Positions 21,434 through 31,699 of a DNA stretch of 42,383 bases are shown piece after piece. A program made the position numbers and the translations under genes. The notes under the pieces were generated by a model. It worked only from the letters and a program-made list of their open reading frames with translations, was not told where the DNA came from and made no database searches. Location of the stretch: NCBI GenBank assembly GCA_000697665.1, contig KL197789.1, positions 23,929 through 66,311 on the forward strand, in the 5' to 3' direction. The stretch is from Jaapia argillacea MUCL 33604 (taxonomy: Eukaryota > Basidiomycota > Agaricomycetes > Jaapiales > Jaapiaceae). The stretch's first letter is position 1, and every line of letters starts with the position of its first letter.

Positions 21434-24400
21434 CTACGCTTGTGCCCCAATATGTATGTAAGGGACCCAAGACAGAAAACTTGCACCACCAGACCGGAGC
21501 TGTTGCACAGCCTGGTGCAAGCCAAATGCAGCTTGAGTATGGTCCGGCTTATCTCCCCCCAAGACATGAGCATAAAACCTATCTGCAACACGAGGAGCAT
21601 CGTTGTCCCCTATGGACCACATAGTTGCAACAACCCCACAATAGCCAGCCAACAACATCCCTGCGGCCAGATGAACGGATTCCTCAGAGAGGTCTGCAGT
21701 ACCGGTAGCAGTCTGGCATGCAGACAGGAATGCTAACTCAGCATTTGGAAGGGATTGATCGATAATGGTGGAGAGCTTCAAGCGTCCATCCGCGAGGAGC
21801 AGTCCACTGTCCATGGGATTTTCGCGCTCCTGCACCCCATGACATGCAAAGTGGACCCAGTTCGACTGCTGCATGTGGTGGAGGACGGTCGTCATGGTGG
21901 CTGCGGCCCCTGTCAGTGACTCCGAAATAACCCCTCGGCGTTCAGCTTGTTTTTGGATCAGAGTCATCTCTGCCTGTGTCCCTGACAGTGGTACTCCGCC
22001 AGATGCATCTGACTGAGCGACCATGGAGAGCTTGAAATGCTTTGGTGGCATACAGTTGTGGCTGTCGATAAGTGCACTCAATGTTGGGGTATATGACGAG
22101 ATGACGAAGTCAGAGATGCAATTGCCGGGCTCAGATGTGCCATAAATACCAGCAGCGTGGATGGGAAGAAATGCGAGTGGACCATTTGGGCACCACCAAA
22201 TACGGGGAAGGTTATTGGCATGGGGTGGAGACTGCGGTGAGTCACTTACATCAGACACAAAGGTTTAGAAGGTATTGGAAATGAAACACAAACCGTGAAG
22301 GCAAGGCCGTCCAAAACAGGTTTCACCACATGCTCCCAAAGCTGAGCAAGGACCTGTTCCAAATTTGAATTGGGATCTGGGAACTCCTTCCGTCTGCACC
22401 CCCTCTCCGATGGAACTAGTCGACCAGACTCAGAAAGTAAGCTGTTGAGCTGATTGTGAAGTCCTTGGGCATCTGATTCAGTGAGAGTATGAAGGGGGAT
22501 GTGAAGTATGTCATCCAGGTCAGGGAGCATCACAAGGGCATCACATTGGGTGGTACTGGCATTGAGTATGACAACAGGGCCAGAATGAACAGCACCCTTG
22601 AGCTGTGAGAAGGGCTTTGGCAACAAAAACCTGTCAAAACCTTGGACTCCATGGATCTCTCCCAAAATTGCTTCCCACTGTGCAGTGAGCCAACGATGTT
22701 CCTGAGCAACCTCTTCCAAGGAGTGCTGGTTGCCAGCCTCAGATGTATGTGATGGAGTGCTTGTCTGCTGAAGTTGATTTGAGACCTGAGCAAACCGAGC
22801 TGCCAGCTGGGGTTGAACCTGCTGGAGCTCGTTGATTGGAGTGTGCAGCTGCAACAACTGACCCCAAACAACTGAACGCCCCTGCTCCAGCCATTCAACA
22901 GCAGTCTCAAATTTTCCAGCCTTGATTGCAGCTGATGCAGTATCTCTGGCCAAACTTCCTGCCTCTGTGAGTTCACGATGGCGTTCATGCATTGGAAGCC
23001 CTAGCCATGCAAATTGGGGTAGGAGGGTTAACAAGGTGGAATATGCTGTTAACAGGGATGTGTGGCAAGTTTTCTCAGCCTGTCAAGCCCACATGATTCC
23101 AGCATGAAAACGAACTGATGGAGAGCCTATATTGGACTGGGCAGCAATGGACAGTGTCTCAATGGCCAGTTCAAGAATACCCTGGTCACAGAGATATTCA
23201 AAACTAGTGAGCAATGAACCACCAAGGTTGCTCAGAAGGCCTGGCTTATGAGGGTGGCCATCAGGAGTGAGTTGCACAGCATCCTCTCGTACTCTGATTG
23301 AATTTTCCATGTCGGTAATGTGACCAAGATGCTGAAAACGATGGAGTAATGAACTACCAAGGTTGTCCAGACAGCCTGGCTTGTTAGGGTGGCCATCAGG
23401 AGTGAGTTGCACAGAATCCTCTCACACTTTGATTGAATTTTCCACATCAGTAATGTTACCAAGATGCTCAAAACGATGGAGCAATGAACCACCAAGGTTG
23501 TTCAGACGGCCTGGCTTGTTGGGGTGGCCATCAGGAGTGAGTCGCACAGCATCCTCTTGCATGCTGATTGAATTGTCCACGTCAGTAATGTTACCGAGAC
23601 GCTCAAAACGACGGTGCAATGAAGCACCAAGGTTGTTCAGACAGCCTGGCTTGTTAGGGTGACCATCAGGAGTAAGTCGCACAGCATCCTCTCCCACCCT
23701 GATTGAATTGTCCACATCGGTAATGTTACCAAGATGCTCAAAACGACAGAGCAATGAACTACCAAGGTTGTTCAGACGGCTTGGCTTGTCAGGGTGGCCA
23801 TCAGGAGTGAGTCGCACAGCATCCTCTCACACCCTGACCGAATTGTCCATGTCGGTAATGTTACCAAGACGCTCAAAACGACTGAGCAATGAACCACCAA
23901 GGTTGTTCAGACGGCCTGGCTTGTCAGGGTGGTTATCAGGAGTGAGTTGCACAGCATTCTCTCACACTCTGATTGAATCATCCATGTCGGTAATATTGCC
24001 AAGACGCTCAAAACGATAGAGCAATGAACTACCAAGGTTGTTCAGATAGCCTGGCTTGTCAGGGTGGCCATCAGGAGTGAGTTGCACAGCATCCTCTCCC
24101 GCCCTGATTGAATTGTCCACATCGGTAATGTTACTGAGACACTCAAAACGACTGAGCAATGAATCACCAAGGTTGTTCAGATAGCCTGGCTTGTCAGGGT
24201 GGCCATCAGGAGTGAGTTGCACAGCATCCTCTCGCATTCTGATTGATTTGTCCATGTCGGTAATGTTACCAAGATGCTCAAAACGACTGAGCAATGAACT
24301 GCCAAGGTTGTTCAGATAGCCTGGCTTGTCAGGGTGGCCATCAGGAGTGAGTTGCACAACATTCTCTCGCACCCTAATTGAATTGTCCACATCGGTAATG

Positions 24401-26151
24401 TTACCAAGACGTTCAAAACGACGGAGCAAGGAACCACCAAGGTTGTTCAGATGGCCTGGCTTGTCAGGGTGACCATCAGGAGTGAGTCGCACAGCATCCT
24501 CTCGCACTCTGATTGAATTGTCCATGTCTGTAATGTTACCAAGATGCTCAAAACGATGGAGCAATGAACTACCAAGGTTGTTCAGACAGCCTGGCTTGTT
24601 AGGGTGGCCATCAGGGGTGAGTTGCACAGCATTCTCTTGTGCTCTGATTGCATTGTCCATATTGGTACTGTTACCAAGATGCTGAAAACGAAGGAGCAAT
24701 GAACTACCAAGGTTGTTCAGACAGCCTGGCTTGTTGGGGTGGCCATCAAGAGTGAGTTGCACAGCATTCTCTCCCACCCTGATTGAATTGTCCACATCAG
24801 TGATGTTACCAAGACGCTGAAAACGACGGAGCAATGAAGCACTGAGGTTGTTCAGACGGCCTGGCTTGTCAGGGTGGCCATCAGGAGTGAGTTGCACAGC
24901 ATTCTCTCTCATCCTGATTGAATTGTTCACATCATTGAGGTTACCAAGACGCTCAAAACGATGGAGCAATGAACCACCAAGGTTGTTCAGATAGCCTGGC
25001 TTCTCAAGGTGGCTATCACAAACAAGTTGCACAGCATCCTGAAGCATCAAGATTGACTTGTTGATGTCATGAACTTCACCAAGATGCTTGAAACGGAGCC
25101 CCAATGAAGTGCCAAGGTCATTCAGATAGATGCACTTTTGGGAGCTGTTTGGAGTAGCCATTTGTGTAGCATCTTCAAAAGCTGAGACTGCTCTGTTCAG
25201 GTTCCCCAGCCCATGATTGTTTTGATAGTGCATCAAGAACATCTTGCCCAATGCATTCAGTGCCTCTGCTCTTTTCTCCACATCTGGTTCAACTGGCATA
25301 TGGCTGTGAATGGCATCAAGGTCCCCAGGGCTCAATTTCTCAATGAACTGAGATGGAGATCTTCTCTCATCATTGAGATGTGGTGTCTGTGTATTGTATA
25401 CATCTGCTGACACGTGGATAAGGCAGTCAATAAATCATAAATGTAGAAATCCATACCTGGATTAGGTGTACCAGTTGCTGTGGTGGGTTCATGGTGTCTT
25501 GTCGGTGACAAAGGAGAACCCAGACCATCAGATGTGCAGTTGATGGAAAACTCCAATATACTGTCAAGCCCTGCGAGATCTTGTGTGACTTCTGAAGATA
25601 TTTGGATGATTAGAATGCAATCAAAGGCAATCAGCAGTCTATAATACACACTTGATGTCTGCCTCTCTGCTGGAATATTGTGGCTGACAAGCTTAACAGA
25701 AGCAAGTGGTGTGACAATACGACTTGTGCTGTCAAGCATGACTGCAATTGAGAAGAGAGAAATATCATCCAACTTGGGTCTATGGTGGTAGGTCAACACA
25801 TCTACCCAAACTCCCCTAGCTGTACTGTAAGAGAAGGAATGTAACTCACACGTCGACACAGTCTTGCACCTTCCACACCTGCTTGTCGGCTTCTCTCTCG
25901 CCTTGCACTGTCTCATACATGACATCACCATCCAGTATGAGCTGGAGGAATATCTGGGCATCGTCAAGAAGCGAAGAATGTTCGCCCTGCAACGACGTGA
26001 TTGTAAAATCTAATACATCTGAGGGTTAGCCACTTGTTGAAACGGGACTGTAGGCTAGGAAGTCACCTGTAAGATGAATCACTCTGCGGATACGTCGGAA
26101 AATCAGTACTTGTCTAACAACGCAGGAAGGCACGTACGGAAGAGGGTCCAT
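21434..26151 (-). pseudogene. TPR-CHAT family protein, CHAT-B, full length with four in-frame TGA codons
   Basis: Proposed exons: 26151-26138, 26083-26067, 26009-25850, 25779-25652, 25591-25457, 25403-22294 and 22231-21434. They total 4362 nt, an exact 1454 codons including the stop, so splicing keeps one frame throughout. Layout: residues 1-150 C2-like (MDPLPVIHLTDFTI, FLQLILDGDVMYETV, DISLFSIAVMLDS); 14 units of a 45-residue TPR-type repeat (LTPDGHPDKPGRLNNLGGSL, LGNITDVDNSI); a helical linker (AWLGLPMHERHRELTEAGSL, EWLEQGRSVVWGQLLQL); and the CHAT domain with GPLAFLPIHAAGIYG, catalytic NWVHFACHG, LSACQTATG and GVVATMWSIGD. CHAT domains are caspase-like cysteine peptidases, and the His and Cys motifs are intact. 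TGA codons at 23964, 23829, 23424 and 23085 (first base) break it. Three replace the CGA of an RVRE-type repeat junction. Either a recent pseudogene or a truncated protein lacking CHAT. Confidence 0.85.
23154..25044 (-). repeat. 135-bp tandem array encoding TPR units of CHAT-B (14 units)
   Basis: Unit boundaries fall exactly 135 bp apart, for example at 25044, 24909, 24774, 24639, 24504, 24369, 24234, 24099, 23964, 23829, 23694, 23559, 23424, 23289 and 23154. The unit protein reads E(D/N)AVQLTPDGHPDKPG, (R/Y/C)LNNLG(G/S)SLL, RFE(R/H)LGNIT and D(V/M)DNSIRV(R/G). High DNA identity among units implies recent amplification or conversion. Confidence 0.95.
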
Positions 26152-26336
26152 GGTGGTAGATGGTGAGCAGCCGACTGCGAGGAGGGTTGGACTCTTCACA
26201 GCTGCATTGCCATGCAGCGACCGCATTCCATTCCCGAGGTGTCGTCTTCGTGTCTATCCGAACTTTATCTGTATCGATTTGCCAGGTTCGTCTATGCTGA
26301 CAAGCATGATGAAGCTGAAGGGCCAATCGCATCATC

Positions 26337-26531
26337 GCGATTGCCGCCCATGAACATGAGCACGAGTAGCGCTCATCCAACTCGATCGATTTTGTTATGT
26401 ATCACGCAAGGGTGCGCGTTCAATCACAGCCTTCAAGCTGTTTTCTCGTTTCCTCAGTGTGTCGTCTTCGCATCGATCCAAACCTTGTCTGCTCGTACGT
26501 GGATTCTCTGAGTTCATCGCCGCTGGTAAGG
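26337..26531. repeat. ~200-bp repeat in the CHAT 5' flank, copy r3
   Basis: Starts GCGATTGCCGCCCAT and shares GAGCACGAGTAGCGCTCAT, then TTCAATCACAGC, TCGTTTCCTCAGTGTGTCGTC and GGATTCTCTGAGTTC with r1 and r2. It lies about 185-380 nt upstream of the CHAT-B ATG. Confidence 0.7.
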
Positions 26532-26559
26532 GTCTACTGTGCGTCGATGCTGAGAATCT

Positions 26560-27780
26560 GTGTCAACCCAGGACGGGCAGCCTACTGGGCTATTAAAGCT
26601 CAATCACTTCCTCATTTTATCATCCTACCCATCCTCCTCTCCTCCGTCCACCCCAATCCCTGTCGCCACCAATACACCGCTCTCGCCATTCCACTCCCCA
26701 CTCTTCACCCTTCACCACCCGTATCCTCCAAGACGAATACACCTTGGCGTGGTGTTGGCTACGGCCTTACGGGTTGTTAAAGCGCATCCCATTGTGGGAT
26801 CGTCAAGGTCGATGGGGGCATTGTTATGGAGTAGGCTGAGCTGTATTTCGAGGGGAGGGTTAGGACACTCAGAGTCTCAAGGATCCAGTGCGTATACCCA
26901 CACCATTGTCCATCTTTCGCGTTTTGATTGATGGGCAATGTAGCTCGTCGAGAATGTCATCCTCCTCCAACAGACTATCAATGCCAAAACCCGATTTTCT
27001 CCTCCTTTAGATCCTTCGCTTTCCATCCAAGTTTGGAGTTCCCCTTCTTTCCCATAAAGAAGGGCAACAAGGTTGAGTGGAGGGAAAGGTGGATGGTTAT
27101 TTCGGGTGGAATGTTGAGACTTTGTAAGGACCGGAACGTATGTCTCTCGATTTGGTGTATTCTATTTTTTCGAGCCCCGTTGGCTCCAAGTTTCCGCCTG
27201 GCAGTTTTTGGCTACTGTTTCGACCCTTCCCTCTTCACGAACTAATCGTTCACCTCACCTTCCCTCTAGGATCTCGCCTCTGGTTAGTCGTGGCCACTCT
27301 TGACCCTTCACGCCCTCCGCAGCTCCAAACTTCTCTTCAAGGCAACAGTCCCATCCTCCTCCTCCATCCTTCAACCTCAGACGACTCGGCGAAATTGAAA
27401 CGTTCGATTGCATGTGCGAAATTCACTCGAAAGAAGAAGAGGGGGATGAAGAGGAAGATGAAGAAATGGAAATGAGAATGTCCCAAAGGGAAATGGCGAT
27501 AAACGGTTGGCTCGTTTCCCTCGTTTCCCGGGCCTTGCTGAGATTTCACGACTTTTAGGTCGCATAAACAGCCTGACGATGAAGACGACTTGATGCAAGT
27601 TGACAGAGAGGAAGAGTCATGAAACGAGGACGAGGAGATGGTCGAAGTGGAGGTCCGAAGCCGAAGCGTCGCGAGCCAAGGAAGAAGGCACGCAAATCGA
27701 AAATCAACGTCGCCGCTTTCAAGTTGACGGACGAACCTGCAACTGAATCTGACGAGGTACTCCATACGAATTTCATGAGG
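26560..27780 (+). pseudogene. PH-like domain protein fragment, copy 2
   Basis: DNA homologue of 4401-5590 (shared AATACACCTTGGCGTGGT and GGTTAGGACACTCAGAG). Traces: CGIVKVDGGIVME, then a stop, then AELYFEGRVRTLR (about 26796-26880); a GTGCGT intron ending CAATGTAG at about 26942; VENVILLQQTINAKTRFSP; LEFPFFPIKKGNKVEWRERW and MVISGGMLRLCKDRN (27030-27135) before a GTATGT donor. The KKGxxxEWRERWMVxxGGML pattern is like the first strands of a PH domain. After the acceptor near 27270 the frame is uncertain. 27420-27770 holds a charged stretch (EEEGDEEEDEEMEM, KPKRREPRKKARKSK) in several frames. Tentative. Confidence 0.4.
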
Positions 27781-28065
27781 GGTCTTCATTGCCTGTGGAG
27801 GATATGGTCAGCCTGAGCTTGGCTTGGATTCTCCGCGATTATGGCCCTGATCTGATCGATGTCTCGTTCATCGACGGCACCCCAGGTCAAACAAACCCAA
27901 ATGCCAAACAATCCTCGCGGTCAGATACTTCGTTGTTTTCAGCCAATATTAAGGAAGCAGTGGGGACCAAGTTGGTCGTCGGATCTGTGGGTGGCTATAG
28001 TGATGGGTTGCCGAGGGGACGCTGGAGGATGGTAAGGCCCGCGTGATCTTGTCGGGAGAGGGAGA
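27780..28065 (+). pseudogene. Old Yellow Enzyme fragment, copy 2
   Basis: Equivalent to the last part of 3532-4190. PVEDMVSLSLAWILRDYGPD, LIDVSFIDGTPGQTNPNAKQ and AVGTKLVVGSVGGYSDG lie in one frame (27790-28006), then, one frame over, VAEGTLEDGKARVILSGE (28008-28063), which is the FMN-phosphate-binding end of the barrel and is not seen in copy 1. It joins UGGT-type sequence directly at about 28065-28090, so the join is a rearrangement point. Confidence 0.75.
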
Positions 28066-28069
28066 AGAT

Positions 28070-30990
28070 GGAGGGGATGTGGATGTGGACAAGGGATGTG
28101 GGAGTTGGGTTGATTGATATGGGGAGAGGTTGTGTGAGGTAGAGGAACTGGTGAGGGTGGCCGGGCGTGAGACGATTGATGCTCGATCTGGTGGTTCCCA
28201 AACCTCCGGTAGGAGGTAAGCTGGCTTTGTGCTCTGTAAATTTAGAATGACAGTTGATGAGTTGAACTGTGACTCTAGTCGAAATCAAAGCCAAAAACCC
28301 TCCCTTGTCCACCACATGCAGCAATCCTCCGCCTCTACCACTTCTTCTAACTTCCGTGCCCTTCCGTCATACCTCTATTCGTTGTCGAGGAGGTGAATCC
28401 GAGGTTGGAGTATATCTTGAGGTGGGCTCCCCTTGTTTCGAAAGATGGGGTTGGTGCCGGGGAAAGGAGCTATTTGTCAGGGTGTGGTGCGACCCCGGAT
28501 CTGAGAAAGACGGACTACCTGGCCCTGGATGATAGACGATCTGGTTCGAAGTCATCTAGTACGTTCTCTCTTATCTTCAACTCCCTCCTCAGGCGTTTAT
28601 GACGAGTTTATTCTGAGCAGGTACTGAGTCTGCAGGTCGGGCTATCGACAAATCCTCAGAAGAAGTGGTAGATTCGGTCTTGGAGCTGATCGGAAGCTCC
28701 CTAGTCCCCGAGAAATACACTCTGGATTCAAGTCACCTGTAACGGAAGACGAGCTGCTAGGTCTTTTCCTCCATCCCCTACTATGTCTTCCTTGCTCACC
28801 CCGCACCCTACCCCACAGCGATATGCATCCAAGCGACTCGACTTATCACCTCCTCCACCAACCCTCTCGCGGCCCTGGCCAAACTTACTCAGAACATCCC
28901 CTCTTACGCCTCCTTACTGGCTCGCCGCGTCGTCACGGGCGAAGAATTAGACCAAGAAATCAGGAATAACCAAGTTGGGAAGGTCCAGGGGGTATCAGTG
29001 TCATGTGGTTGAATCGAGGGGTCGTAGGGAGGGAGAAGTAAAGCCTTTCGGGTACGTTATTGCCCAACCCTCCTCGTATCCCGTCTCAACTTCAATTTCG
29101 TGATACGTTAGGCTCCTCCGTCTTTTACACTGCAAACGTCCACTCGTCCTCTCGCTCACCTCAGAACCTCTGTCTGTAACACCTCGTCAAGCAATCACCT
29201 TGCTAACCCACCCTACTATCGCCGCACAAGGCAAGGAAGGAGGCGTGCTAGAAGGGTTATTTGATGCTAGTGATAGATAGGAGGGAGGGGGTGTTGTGGT
29301 TTGGTGGAATGACTTGAGGAAGGATTCTAGGTAAGTATTCTTGATTGTGCGCATGTGAAATGGGATTTGGGCTGACGATGGACGTTATATTTAGTTATAA
29401 GAAATGGAGCGAGTCATCGGAGGCTGTAAGCGGCCCGTCACCTTTTCATTTCTCTCCCTCTCATCACTAATTCGCGTGTATATTCCAGCTCCTCCGCCCT
29501 TCTTACCCTGGCACCTTCCTCAAAACCAAACGTAACCTCTTCAACATCATGGCCATTCTTGACCTTTTAAAAACGAGTAGTATCAACTTTTGAGTGAGGC
29601 TGTGAGTGGGACTACCCAGAGGTATTTGGGTTTAAATGGGGAGTCGTTCCTGTTTTGTCGAATGATGAAGGTATGTTTCTATCCCTCTTTGCGAGAGGAG
29701 CAGCAGGGAGGTATTTTGACTTGTCGATTGATTGATTGATTGATTGATTGGGGTGTATGTCAGAAGATGGGGAGGTTGTTTTATTATATGATCGAGAACG
29801 TTAGGAGAGCGACGACGATGGGGTTCTTCACGAAGGTCAGGATCTTCCCGTCACTCGCGAGCATCCGCGAATGCCGACATACCTTGTCCTTAATGGCTGC
29901 TAGGTATCACAGACTCAAAGTCTTACCCACCCAACTGCTACATCCATCATTCGGTCTCTCATATAATTCGAGTATGGCGCCCTCGTTCCCGCCGAATCGG
30001 AGTGGGAGAATCTCATTCCACGCGATTTGGACAGCGTGATTGGGGACGGTGAGAAAGAAGAGGAGTTGGCGGAGGCAAGCGCTTATGCGAAGAGGTTGGC
30101 TGTAGATGGGAGCGGTGGTGGGGGTTGGGACACGTATTTGTGAACGGGAAACCTTTTGATATGGATGACATCTGTCTTTTTTTCTTTCCTCTTTCCCTAC
30201 CCAGTTTGCTTGCAACTTGCGGTTGGGATTTGAGAACATGTGCGTTGAGGCTAATTGATTCTGTGCAGGTTTTTTTGAGGAATATCCAAACCGAGATCGG
30301 ACGGCAGTTACGGTTCCTTCAAGCTACGGTTCGTCTGCGTTTCCCCGTGTCACCTTTACCCGACTTAACCTCTTTTGTCTGTCTCAGGTATACGCCGGTG
30401 CCATCACTGACGGAGATGACGACGGCATCGATAGCTATTTTTACGACCGACCTACTGCAGCTCCGAAACAGAATAAACATATTTATCCTTCGAATAAACC
30501 TGGCCGGGGTTTGAAGATTATGGACCTGGGGAAAGTGTTTGGGAGTGATGGCGGGATGGAGGGTGGGCGATTCGTTTATCCTGGTGAGTTTGCTTTCATT
30601 GTCATTTGTGAGGGCTTGGTTGCTGATGGGCGTTTTAGAAAACAGCGACTTCATTCCAGTGACTGCGGACCTTGACAGCAATGATGGGTTGTTGCTCGTG
30701 AAAGAAGCATTGGAATCTGTGGTCGGTTCCCTTTCACCAATCGATTCGCCACACTCCTCTCATCCCCGACAGACACCGGAATCTCTCACTCGTATCGGGT
30801 TCATCCATAACCCTCAAGATGCCTCGCCACCTCCTCACCAGATCGACCAGATGGACTCCTCGCTAAAGTCCTTTCTAACCCCTTTTTGTACAAGCTCTCA
30901 TCGTCGCGGCTTCTCTGCGTCTTAGGCCTCTCTTCACACATCGCGACTCCCAGCAGTGGGCCACAAACGGCGATCATGAATGAGGAGTAC
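28070..30990 (+). pseudogene. UGGT N-terminal part, copy U2 (most complete)
   Basis: Pieces in order: GSWVD, stop, YGERLCEVEELVRVAG (28099); SSNFRALPSYLYSLS (28346); YILRWAP and DLRKTDYLALDDR (28411-28537); STNPLAALAKLTQNIPSYAS, LLARRVVTGEELDQEIRNNQ and VGKVQ (28855-28990); GVVVWWNDL (29292); YKKWSES (29396); LLRPSYPGTFLKTKRNLFNI (29488); QKMGRLFYYMIENVRR (29760); FLEEYPNRDRTAV (30272); VYAGAITDGDDDGIDSYFYD and KQNKHIYPSNKPG (30389-30512); LKIMDLGKVFGS; ENSDFIPVTADLDSNDGLLL and VKEALESVVGS (30640-30735); LTRIGFIHNPQD (30788). These match the thioredoxin-like sensor half of fungal UGGT/KRE5-type proteins. Stops and frame changes recur and no glycosyltransferase domain follows. Confidence 0.85.
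29726..29750. repeat. (GATT)6 microsatellite in a UGGT intron (U2)
   Basis: Six GATT units just upstream of the exon for QKMGRLFYYMIEN. U3 has the same tetranucleotide at the same intron position; in U1 this part lies in the inverted piece and lacks it. Confidence 0.85.
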
Positions 30991-31119
30991 TAGAAGGGCC
31001 AACAAGTCCGCCGTGAAACCCGAGTCGCAACTCGACGAATTTGAGCGGGTGACCCAATTATAGGAATGCCTGTTCTAGGGCTAACGCATTCACAGATATT
31101 GGATGAACATTGATAACAG

Positions 31120-31297
31120 GGAGAAGATCAGGCCTTTGAGAAGTGGGTGGAAAAGAAGGCTGCTGCCAAGAAAAGGGCCACCCGACGAGACGAAGTGAGC
31201 ATTGTTCTGATTCCGGGCTGCTTCATCTCACATAACTTCTTCCCAAACTACTCGGAAGAAAGCCCCAGTGGCGGTAGAGCCGGAGGATTCAGAGTAG
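31120..31297 (+). CDS. Two C-terminal exons of an unrecognised gene
   Basis: After an acceptor ATAACAG at 31119, an exon 31120-31194 encodes DQAFEKWVEKKAAAKKRATR followed by RDE and a GTGAGC donor. After acceptor CTCGGAAG at 31258 the frame continues KAPVAVEPEDSE and stops at 31297. Basic helix then acidic tail. The upstream exons cannot be placed; 30990-31119 carries stops. It might be the end of a gene fused behind UGGT copy U2 by rearrangement. Confidence 0.4.
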
Positions 31298-31699
31298 GTT
31301 TCTATTGTTCTTGAAGGTATTGAATACGTGTATGTATGTATTCTTCTTGTATGCTCAGTGTATCAGCAGTCGTAATAGGAAACGGCGTTTGCCTACTTAA
31401 TCTCTTCGGACAATATAGACATGGCTGTAAACCAGGCAAGGTCCAATGCTACGAGCGAGAAGGAGGAAGGGAAGTGGTCGTGCAACCGACTGGTACTCAG
31501 TCGACGAACATATATAATACGGAAATAGGAGAGTGGAGTGCGAGGAGCAGAGTCGCGAGGGTGAGCCCAAGGAAGAGACAAGGAACGTAAGGAAATAGGT
31601 TAGAGAATACATGATGAAATGCAGGAGTCCAAAGTGTTGAATGAGTGGATGATCCAAGTGGTTCCGAAGGAGGGACAACAAAACGGAAGGAATACGCAG

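Noticed and set aside
23083-23085. TGA as part of a 3' splice site (GGCTTGACAG before GCTGAG)
   Set aside because: No plausible donor is conserved upstream in both CHAT-B and CHAT-C, and the same frame is coding on both sides, so a CGA-to-TGA change is simpler. Kept open as an alternative in the findings.
23363-24685. Plus-strand open frames across the TPR arrays (Ser-Arg-Thr-Ala-Ser-type repeats)
   Set aside because: They recur every 135 bp opposite the TPR coding frame and are shadows of it; family motifs lie only on the minus strand.
25825-25850. A 25-nt intron in CHAT-B exon 3/4 (GTGAGT...CTTACAG)
   Set aside because: Too short, and in CHAT-A the same choice would be 19 nt. Using the conserved later acceptor (CCATAG/CTGTAG) gives 70 and 59 nt with a branch-like TTGAC/CTGAA and keeps the frame in both genes.
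21434-26151. Type III-E CRISPR-associated Craspase system
   Set aside because: TPR-CHAT architecture is shared, but the introns and surroundings are fungal, and no CRISPR array or Cas-like gene exists in the window.
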